9,908 nt of DNA from an uncultured Hymenobacter sp. (lineage in GTDB: Bacteria > Bacteroidota > Bacteroidia > Cytophagales > Hymenobacteraceae). A program made the translations under genes and the position numbers. The notes beneath the pieces were generated by a model. It did no database searches and had not been told where the DNA came from. It saw only the letters and a program-made list of their open reading frames with translations. Positions 1 to 4,761 of this stretch are shown piece after piece; the stretch's first letter is position 1; every line of letters starts with the position of its first letter. The stretch is from positions 1 to 9,908 of the forward strand of contig CALMOO010000162.1 in NCBI GenBank assembly GCA_937871705.1, given 5' to 3'.

Positions 1-315
1 GAGCGGGGGCAGGCCGTGGAGGTCCAGGCGGAGAGCCCGGCGTGCGTTGTCGTAGCGGCTTGCGCCGCAGCCCATTACGACTGCCTGGGGTTCGTGGCGG
101 CTAAAGGTGGCTACGCCGCTGTAGCCGGGTTTCTGGGCCGGGTGCAGGTAGGCGTGGTAGCCGAGCGCCGCGAAGCCGCTCACATCAAGCGCCGCCGTGC
201 CCGCCTTGATTTCCTGCAAGCACAGTACGTCGGGCGCAGTAGCGGCCACCCAGTCGAGCAGCCCCTTGCTGAGCGCCGAGCGCAAGCCATTAACATTATA
301 CGAAACAATTTTCAA
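1..315 (-). CDS. xth: Exodeoxyribonuclease III, N-terminal part (runs off the left edge)
   Basis: The visible 105 codons are the N-terminal third of an exonuclease III/AP endonuclease (EEP fold), which cuts 5' to abasic sites and degrades one strand of duplex DNA from its 3' end during base excision repair in the cytoplasm. The protein opens with KIVSYNVNGLRSA, containing the metal/phosphate-site Asn (N7). It continues with PDVLCLQEIK, containing the catalytic metal-binding Glu (E35) and the following Lys, and then GYSGVATFSR, the family's GxxGVA strand. All three motifs sit at the spacing seen in E. coli Xth and Bacillus ExoA. No ATG is available in frame. The start is the TTG at 315-313, directly before AAA-ATT and matching the family's usual Met-Lys-Ile/Phe opening. 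This TTG lies inside a 14-bp palindrome (309-322). The C-terminal two thirds, with the Asp/His catalytic residues, are outside the window. Confidence 0.93.
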   Translation of the reverse strand, partial: MKIVSYNVNGLRSALSKGLLDWVAATAPDVLCLQEIKAGTAALDVSGFAALGYHAYLHPAQKPGYSGVATFSRHEPQAVVMGCGASRYDNARRALRLDLHGLPPL

Positions 316-322
316 TTGAAAA
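309..322. promoter_or_regulatory. 14-bp perfect palindrome over the xth start codon
   Basis: TTTTCAATTGAAAA reads the same on both strands and is centred immediately next to the TTG start codon of the exonuclease gene. Its position would suit a dimeric repressor site or a site limiting initiation, but AT-rich palindromes also arise by chance. A run of seven A (T on the coding strand) at 324-330 lies just upstream of the start. The symmetry is seen directly; any function is inferred. Confidence 0.3.
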
Positions 323-348
323 CAAAAAAATGGAACAAGGAATTTTCC

Positions 349-434
349 GTCCTGCGAGCCGGCGGAGTAGTCGCACTCGCACCATACCCGAACTTTACCG
401 TTCCAGGGAAAGTGCTTCGCCAGCTCGCAAGGAC
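349..434 (-). ncRNA. Candidate structured RNA or palindromic repeat: 86-nt three-way junction
   Basis: Read on the minus strand, the arms 434-418 and 364-349 pair over 16 bp with one bulged U (429) and one G-U pair (422/360). Inside, after only two unpaired A (417-416), there are two branches. Branch 1 (415-379) stacks GCAC/GUGC, CCC/GGG and GAAC/GUUC with a GGUAAA loop. Branch 2 (378-365) pairs GAGUG/UACUC around a CGAC tetraloop. The branches abut each other and the outer stem, giving a compact three-way junction. Both wobble pairs are G-U on the minus strand and would be A-C mismatches on the plus strand, so folding favours a minus-strand transcript. The element sits 6 nt after the stop codon of the conserved 128-aa gene and 33 nt before the xth start. 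A T-run (330-324) follows 18 nt after the stem. I do not recognise an Rfam family. It could be a 3'-UTR structure, an atypical terminator, a leader element of xth or a dispersed REP-like repeat. Confidence 0.45.
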
Positions 435-440
435 AGGCTT

Positions 441-827
441 TTATTCCTCTTCCTCAATAGCGTCAAAGTATTCTAGAATGTGCCATTTCAGCATGCGTTC
501 CTGCTCTTTGAGGTTGGCAAATGGCACGGGAGTAAGAAGCTTGTAATGCGGCCAGCCTTCGTCATCGACGCGCTCTAGCGCATAATGCCCGCTGAGGCTG
601 AAGAGCTTGCAGGTGGCAATGTGCATCAGGTCCTGCTTTTGCTCTTTAGTAAAATCGGCCACACCCTGGCCCAACTCCTGCACCCCGATGAGGAGTAGCA
701 GCGCATTCAGGTCGGGGCGGCGGCCAAAGCGCTCGGCTAGCTCGGCCAGCAGCGCGTCCCAGCGGGCAGTAAACTCGGCTTCGCTCTCGCCGGTACTGCC
801 AAGGGGGGGTAGGGGCTCAATGGACAT
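441..827 (-). CDS. Conserved Bacteroidota protein of unknown function (128 aa), paired with the AhpD-like gene
   Basis: A 128-residue, mostly helical, acidic soluble protein with no signal peptide or membrane segment. Recognisable blocks are FGRRPDLNALLLLIGVQELG (about residues 34-53), FTKEQKQDLMHIATCKLF (about 59-76) and an aromatic-rich stretch GWPHYKLLTPVP (about 91-102), ending in a run of Glu. I know similar proteins from other Bacteroidota next to AhpD-like genes, but no function. The frame is open further upstream (to 950), but that stretch only mirrors the end of the preceding gene. The ATG at 827 gives an 11-bp overlap with the stop of the AhpD-like gene, so translation is probably coupled. 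The 91-residue open frame on the opposite strand is a shadow. Protein reality is well supported by codon structure and by this overlap; function is unknown. Confidence 0.85.
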   Translation of the reverse strand: MSIEPLPPLGSTGESEAEFTARWDALLAELAERFGRRPDLNALLLLIGVQELGQGVADFTKEQKQDLMHIATCKLFSLSGHYALERVDDEGWPHYKLLTPVPFANLKEQERMLKWHILEYFDAIEEEE

Positions 828-1209
828 GCGGCGGGTGCGGGGCAGATGCGTGGGGTGCGGCCAGCGCGGCCTCGGCGCGTAGGGTTTCCCAATACTCCAC
901 AGCGCGCCGGAAGTGCGGAATGACGATGCTACCCCCGATGAGGTTAGCAATGGAAAAAATCTCGAATACTTCCTCGTCGCTGAGTCCTTCCTCGTGGCAC
1001 TTGCCCAGGTGGTACTTCACGCAGTCGTCGCAGCGCAGCACCAGCGAGCAGGCCAGGCCCAGCATTTCCTTCACGCGCACGGGCAGCGCGCCGTCCTGGT
1101 AAGCGTTGGTATCGAGGTTGAAGAAGCGCTTGATGACCTTGTTATCGTACGACAGCACGCGCTCGTTCATGCGCTGGCGATAGTCGTTGAAATCGGTGGT
1201 GAGAGACAT
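817..1209 (-). CDS. Carboxymuconolactone decarboxylase family protein (AhpD-like)
   Basis: A 130-residue all-helical cytoplasmic protein of the AhpD/CMD superfamily. The diagnostic motif is RCDDCVKYH (C60, C63, H67), preceded by KEMLGLACSLVL with E48. This is the CxxC-xxx-H pattern with an upstream Glu of AhpD-type alkylhydroperoxidases, where the Cys pair carries out thiol-disulfide exchange. True gamma-carboxymuconolactone decarboxylases lack the CxxC, so a redox or peroxide-detoxifying role is likelier than aromatic catabolism. The N-terminal ~40 residues (MSLTTDFNDYRQRMNERVLS and following) form an extra helix. The short His/Pro-rich tail (from about residue 118) overlaps the next gene's start. 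The gene is first in a two-gene unit with the 128-aa protein and is divergent from comF across a 107-bp spacer. No clear promoter or Shine-Dalgarno site was found before the ATG at 1209. Confidence 0.92.
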   Translation of the reverse strand: MSLTTDFNDYRQRMNERVLSYDNKVIKRFFNLDTNAYQDGALPVRVKEMLGLACSLVLRCDDCVKYHLGKCHEEGLSDEEVFEIFSIANLIGGSIVIPHFRRAVEYWETLRAEAALAAPHASAPHPPHVH

Positions 1210-1316
1210 AAGTTAGAGAGCTTAAGCGCTATTATTGTGGGCTATCCGGCAACGACAAGTCATAAGCTGCCGGTTCAGCCCCTAAAGTTACCGCCCTGCC
1301 GGGTACGACCTCGTTC

Positions 1317-2015
1317 ATGCTGCGCCCTTTGCTGGCCGATTTCTTCGGCCTGTTCTTTCCCCAAGCCTGTTTGGCCTGCCAAGAGCCGCTCGTGCGCGGC
1401 GAGCAGCATCTGTGCACCACCTGCCGTACTGAGCTGCCCTATACCGACTATCACTTGCTGCCCGCCGCCGACAACCCACTGAGCCGCCGCTTCTGGGGTA
1501 AGCTGCCCGTGGCGCACACGCTTAGCTACCTGCGCTTTTTGCAGCACGGCCGGGTGCAACACTTGTTGCATCAGTTGAAGTACCAGGGCCAGCAAGAGGT
1601 GGGCCGGGCATTAGGTCGGCTTGATGGTGCCGAGCTAGCAGCCGCGGAGCTGGGCCCGGAGTTCGACCTGATTGTGCCCGTGCCGCTGCACCGCCGCAAG
1701 CTGGCGCGCCGCGGCTACAACCAAGCCGACGCCTTCGCTGAAGGGCTAGCGGCCGCCCTACCCTGCCCCTGGAGCGCAACTGCCCTGCAACGGACAGAGC
1801 ACACCGCTTCGCAAACCCAGAAAAACCGTACCGAGCGCTGGCAAAACGTGGCCACAGTTTTTGAAGTAGCCCAGTCCGCGGAGGTAGTCGGCCGCCGCAT
1901 TCTGCTGGTTGATGATGTGCTCACCACCGGCGCTACCCTCGAAGCTTGCGGCGCGGTGCTACTAGCGGCTGGTGCTAAAACTGTAAGCATCGCCACCATC
2001 GCCTGCGCCGAATAG
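1317..2015 (+). CDS. comF: ComF family protein (phosphoribosyltransferase-fold, competence-type)
   Basis: A 232-residue cytoplasmic protein with the two-part ComF/GntX layout. An N-terminal zinc finger has cysteine pairs C18/C21 and C33/C36 (CLAC and CTTC). A C-terminal type I phosphoribosyltransferase domain carries the family block RRKLARRGYNQADAFAEGLA in its middle. Its PRPP-binding loop, ILLVDDVLTTGATLEA (residues 195-210), contains the double Asp and TTG(A)T signature. In naturally competent bacteria ComF acts with the DNA-import machinery and helicases in transformation. In Bacteroidota the gene is often retained with no demonstrated role, so competence is an inference. The ATG at 1317 was chosen because it places the hydrophobic LLADFFGLFFPQAC block at the usual N terminus. 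The gene stands alone: divergent from the AhpD-like gene and convergent with the gldJ-like gene across a 161-bp spacer containing a terminator. Confidence 0.93.
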   Translation: MLRPLLADFFGLFFPQACLACQEPLVRGEQHLCTTCRTELPYTDYHLLPAADNPLSRRFWGKLPVAHTLSYLRFLQHGRVQHLLHQLKYQGQQEVGRALGRLDGAELAAAELGPEFDLIVPVPLHRRKLARRGYNQADAFAEGLAAALPCPWSATALQRTEHTASQTQKNRTERWQNVATVFEVAQSAEVVGRRILLVDDVLTTGATLEACGAVLLAAGAKTVSIATIACAE

Positions 2016-2030
2016 TGGAAGTTAGAACTA

Positions 2031-2094
2031 CGGATTGAAGTGAATTTTTCGGATTACACGGATTTTGTAGCTGGCCTTATTCCTGTATAATCCG
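2031..2094. repeat. CGGATT-type short intergenic repeats
   Basis: Between comF and the terminator, CGGATT occurs three times on the plus strand (2031, 2050, 2059), the last two as adjacent 9-mers (CGGATTACA, CGGATTTTG). The inverse TAATCCG follows at 2088-2094, able to pair with CGGATTA at 2050-2056. Such degenerate AT-biased units look like short intergenic repeat debris. No coding potential or promoter was recognised here. Confidence 0.35.
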
Positions 2095-2121
2095 TTCTAT
2101 TTCAAGCTGGTATCAAACAAA

Positions 2122-2147
2122 AAAGGCCGCCCAAATGGACGGCCTTT
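2122..2147 (-). terminator. Intrinsic terminator between convergent comF and the gldJ-like gene
   Basis: AAAGGCCG (2122-2129) pairs with CGGCCTTT (2140-2147) around a short loop that can add two inner C-G pairs. On the minus strand the stem is followed directly by a six-T tract (2124-2119), 30 nt after the gldJ-like stop codon. It therefore mainly ends the minus-strand envelope gene block. On the plus strand it is followed only by TTTC, so it would serve comF less efficiently. Confidence 0.8.
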
Positions 2148-2176
2148 CTAAAATCTGCAAAATTCGCAGTCCTGAC

Positions 2177-3454
2177 TTACTTGTTCGAGCCAGCGTTAAT
2201 CATGGCGCAACGGAAGCCGATAGTCGAAGTAGCTGAGTCCTCTGCCATGAAGCGGCGAGTGCCGGGCGACAGGTAGTAGGCTACATCGCGCCACGAACCG
2301 CCTTTGTAGACCCGCACGTGGTCGTCAATCAGCGACTGGTAGCCTTTCTTATCGTAGTTCTTCTCGGGGTCACCCACGCCGTTGCGGCGGAAGGGGTTGA
2401 GGTCCTCCACGTCCTGGAACGAGAGCGGACGGTAGATATCCTGCACCCACTCGTTCACGTTGCCAGCCATGTTGTAGAGGCCGTAGTCATTGGGGGGGTA
2501 GGCGTATACGTAGTCCGTAATCATGGCGCCGTCGTTCAGGCTGCCCGCGATACCGGCGTAGTCGCCCCGGCCACGCTTGAAGTTAGCCAAAAACTGGCCC
2601 TGCTTGCTGCCGTAGGCATTACGGGTCGAGCGGCCATCCCAAGGATAGATACGCTTAACCTCTTGGTTTTCATTGCCCACTTCCTGCGTGCCAATGAGTG
2701 CTTGCGCAGCGTATTCCCACTCAGCCTCGGTTGGGAGGCGGTAGTTGGGGAGTGAGCTGCCTTGCTCGATAGAAGCGCCACCCTTGCCGTTCGACAAAGC
2801 ACCAGCGGTAGCTCCACCTTCGGCGGCACCGCCAGCGGCGGCCGCATCACCTTTCTTTTTCTTCTTGCCAAACAAGCCGCCACCTTTCTTAGATGAACTG
2901 CCACCTTTAGCCAGGTTTTCGTTCACCTTAGCCGTGCGCCAAGTGCAATAGCGGTCGGCTTGCAGCCAGTTTACACCCACCACCGGGAAGTAGCGGAAGC
3001 CGGGATAACGCAGATAATAAGTTACATAAGGGTCGTTGAACGACAGGTCGCGGGCCCACACTGTGGTGTCAGGTAGCGCAGCCTTATATTTTTCCTCGGT
3101 CGAGTCTTTGCGCAAAAAGTGCAGGTACTCGAGCCAGTGAATGTTGGCTACTTCGGCTTCGTCCATGTAAAACGAAGCGATGGTGACGGTACGCTCCATG
3201 TTGTCATGGTTGTTCGTCACGTCCTCTTCCTGCGAGCCCAGCACCGTGCGGCCGCCTTCGATGTATACCAGGCCAGGGCCGGTGGGCACTTTCTTGAAGC
3301 TCGACACCGTCATGCCTTCTTCGGTGTTGTACTCGATGCCGGTAGTGGACGAGCTTTTGCCCGGGTCGGTAGCCGTGCCGTGCTTGCTGCTGCTGCAACT
3401 AGCTAAGGCTAGGGCCCCAGCAGCCAGCAGGCTTATAGTGGGAGAAAACTTCAT
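2177..3454 (-). CDS. gldJ: GldJ-like gliding motility/type IX secretion lipoprotein (SUMF1 fold)
   Basis: A 425-residue outer-membrane lipoprotein. The signal peptide ends in a lipobox ALASC with lipidated C20. After a Ser/Gly linker comes a formylglycine-generating-enzyme (SUMF1) fold: GLVYIEGGRTVLGSQEED, FYMDEAEVANIHWLEYLHFL, FPVVGVNWLQADRYCTWRT, YRLPTEAEWEYAA (238-250), MAGNVNEW (329-336), KGGSW (384-388) and GFRCA (413-417). The paired active-site cysteines that follow GGS in true formylglycine enzymes are absent here (GGSWRDVAYYL), so this is a structural rather than catalytic member. The N-terminal blocks match GldJ better than GldK/PorK. In Flavobacterium johnsoniae GldJ is required for gliding and for stability of other Gld components. 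It is odd in carrying a Gly/Ala/Lys/Ser low-complexity insert (residues 184-228, five lysines at 197-201) where relatives have ordinary sequence. The gene lies 69 bp after porP on the same strand and is probably cotranscribed. The alternative name is a generic SUMF1-family lipoprotein. Confidence 0.78.
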   Translation of the reverse strand: MKFSPTISLLAAGALALASCSSSKHGTATDPGKSSSTTGIEYNTEEGMTVSSFKKVPTGPGLVYIEGGRTVLGSQEEDVTNNHDNMERTVTIASFYMDEAEVANIHWLEYLHFLRKDSTEEKYKAALPDTTVWARDLSFNDPYVTYYLRYPGFRYFPVVGVNWLQADRYCTWRTAKVNENLAKGGSSSKKGGGLFGKKKKKGDAAAAGGAAEGGATAGALSNGKGGASIEQGSSLPNYRLPTEAEWEYAAQALIGTQEVGNENQEVKRIYPWDGRSTRNAYGSKQGQFLANFKRGRGDYAGIAGSLNDGAMITDYVYAYPPNDYGLYNMAGNVNEWVQDIYRPLSFQDVEDLNPFRRNGVGDPEKNYDKKGYQSLIDDHVRVYKGGSWRDVAYYLSPGTRRFMAEDSATSTIGFRCAMINAGSNK

Positions 3455-3523
3455 AATGAAAAAGAATTGGGTCTAGACGCTAAAGCTTATTAGTAGTCAA
3501 TTTGGTTGCAATATTACAAAAAA

Positions 3524-4618
3524 TCAGAATACTGGGCAAGGTGCCAGTGGATAATTTCGTCGGCGCAGCCGCCGGTAAGCGCTTTCTGCCTTGTCAAACG
3601 CGCGCAATGTGAAAGTTATTTCATGTGCACCACCCAGGTCCTGAGCCAGTTGGCTCAGGCCGATGTCGTAGCTGTAGCCCAGGCGCAAGTCGCCAAATTC
3701 GAGCCCAACTATTATGGCTGCTACGTGCTGCGTTCCTTCTTTATTGCTAAAAGGAAGGTTACGATAGAGCGCGCCAACGGTTACCGGTTGTGCGTTAAAG
3801 TACAATCCGGCCTCCGAGCGCTGCGACCCGCCTTGGTGGGTGTAAGAGGCCACGGGCATCAAGCTTATCTCACGTACTTCCGCTTTACCCTGGCCCGTAG
3901 TAGGGCGCTGAATGAAGTACTTATAGCCGCCGCTAATGTTGAGCCGCATCGGCAACTCGTCCTGGGCTCGAAAGCCGAGGTTGGGCTGGTTGAGGTGCTG
4001 GCCCGAGAGGCTGAGCCACGCTTGGTCAGTATAAAGCACGGCCCCGGCCCCAAGCGTGAGGTAGTTGCTGGGCGGAAAGGCAGCGATGCTCTCGGCCGAA
4101 GGGCCAGTTACGGTGCCGTCGGCCCCAAGCTGGTCGCCAAATACAAAGTTGTCGTACGCCACGCGCTGGTGGCCGTAGCCTACCTGGGCCCCACCGCTCA
4201 GGGCCAGTGCGCGCGTGAGGCGCGTGTGGTAGGCATATTGCGCCGATGCTTCGAGGCGGGTGTAACCCACCTCGCCAGTGCGGTCTTGGCTGATGAGCAG
4301 GCCCAGGGCGTGGTGCAAGCCGGGGGTAGGGAGGCGCCAGTCGGCGGCAAGCTGCGCAGTCTGGAAGGTGCCCGCCAGGGTCGGGTACTGGTTACGGTAG
4401 CTGAGCGTGCCGCTGTAGTCGTCGAGCAAGCCCGCAAAGGCCGGGTTCAGCGCCTGTCGGTTGGCAAAGGCCTGCGAAAAATAAACATCCTGAGCTTGTG
4501 CAGCCGACGCAGCCAGCCCCAGCAGCCCCAGCGTGAGCAAGGGGCGCCGTGGCAGGCGAGCAACAGTAGCACAAGACTTATCTAACACGTCAAGAAGAAA
4601 TTGACTTACTTTATTCAT
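3524..4618 (-). CDS. PorP/SprF family type IX secretion system outer-membrane protein
   Basis: A 364-residue outer-membrane beta-barrel of the PorP/SprF family. After a signal peptide cleaved at AQA-QD (after residue 42) comes the family hallmark DVYFSQAFANRQALNPAFAG. The rest alternates aromatic and glycine residues in strand-like segments, such as LALSGGAQVGYGHQRVAYDN and LGLEF/LRLGYSYDIGLS near the C terminus. In Porphyromonas gingivalis PorP is needed for secretion through the type IX system; in F. johnsoniae SprF is needed to export the adhesin SprB. The n-region before the hydrophobic core is long (about 26 residues, Arg-rich before LLTLGLLGL). The GTG codon at residue 11 is a possible alternative start. 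The gene is 143 bp downstream of the OmpA/PD40 gene and 69 bp upstream of the gldJ-like gene. The 359-codon open frame on the opposite strand is a shadow of this high-GC gene. Confidence 0.92.
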   Translation of the reverse strand: MNKVSQFLLDVLDKSCATVARLPRRPLLTLGLLGLAASAAQAQDVYFSQAFANRQALNPAFAGLLDDYSGTLSYRNQYPTLAGTFQTAQLAADWRLPTPGLHHALGLLISQDRTGEVGYTRLEASAQYAYHTRLTRALALSGGAQVGYGHQRVAYDNFVFGDQLGADGTVTGPSAESIAAFPPSNYLTLGAGAVLYTDQAWLSLSGQHLNQPNLGFRAQDELPMRLNISGGYKYFIQRPTTGQGKAEVREISLMPVASYTHQGGSQRSEAGLYFNAQPVTVGALYRNLPFSNKEGTQHVAAIIVGLEFGDLRLGYSYDIGLSQLAQDLGGAHEITFTLRAFDKAESAYRRLRRRNYPLAPCPVF

Positions 4619-4694
4619 GGTTCGTGCGAGCCGCTGGTTGGGTCCCTACCCCCCTTGGGCTGGCCAACTGCAACCGACACGAAGTAAACATACT

Positions 4695-4743
4695 GGCGCT
4701 AACGCCTGCCAGGTGAGCCGCCTGAACAGCGACTTGCCTGGCA
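4695..4743 (-). terminator. Two tandem hairpins between the OmpA/PD40 gene and porP
   Basis: On the minus strand a first hairpin pairs UGCCAGG (4743-4737) with CCUGGCA (4713-4707). After a 2x2 internal loop it continues with AGUCGC/GCGGCU (6 bp, one G-U) and a 7-nt loop. Directly next to it GGCG/CGCC (4706-4695) forms a second small hairpin. No U-tract follows, so this is not a canonical intrinsic terminator. It may attenuate transcription or stabilise the 3' end of the upstream message, letting porP be expressed at a different level. The rest of the 143-bp gap has a TAnnTTT-like hexamer (4692-4685) that could be a porP -7 element, without a convincing TTG partner. Confidence 0.4.
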
Positions 4744-4761
4744 AACGTGCTAAATCCCAAA

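Noticed and set aside
828..950. N-terminal extension of the 128-aa protein up to 950
   Set aside because: The extra 41 residues only read through the AhpD-like gene in another frame. The ATG at 827 gives a normal coupled overlap.
1210..1316. Promoters in the AhpD-like/comF divergent spacer (for example TATTATTG at 1230-1237)
   Set aside because: There is only a partial match to the -7 consensus and no well-spaced TTG in either direction. An 8-bp palindrome GCTTAAGC (1220-1227) is likely chance.
3506..4585. A 359-codon open frame on the plus strand opposite porP
   Set aside because: It lies wholly antisense to a gene with clear PorP/SprF motifs and a signal peptide. Its translation has no recognisable domain, and long antisense frames are expected at this GC content.
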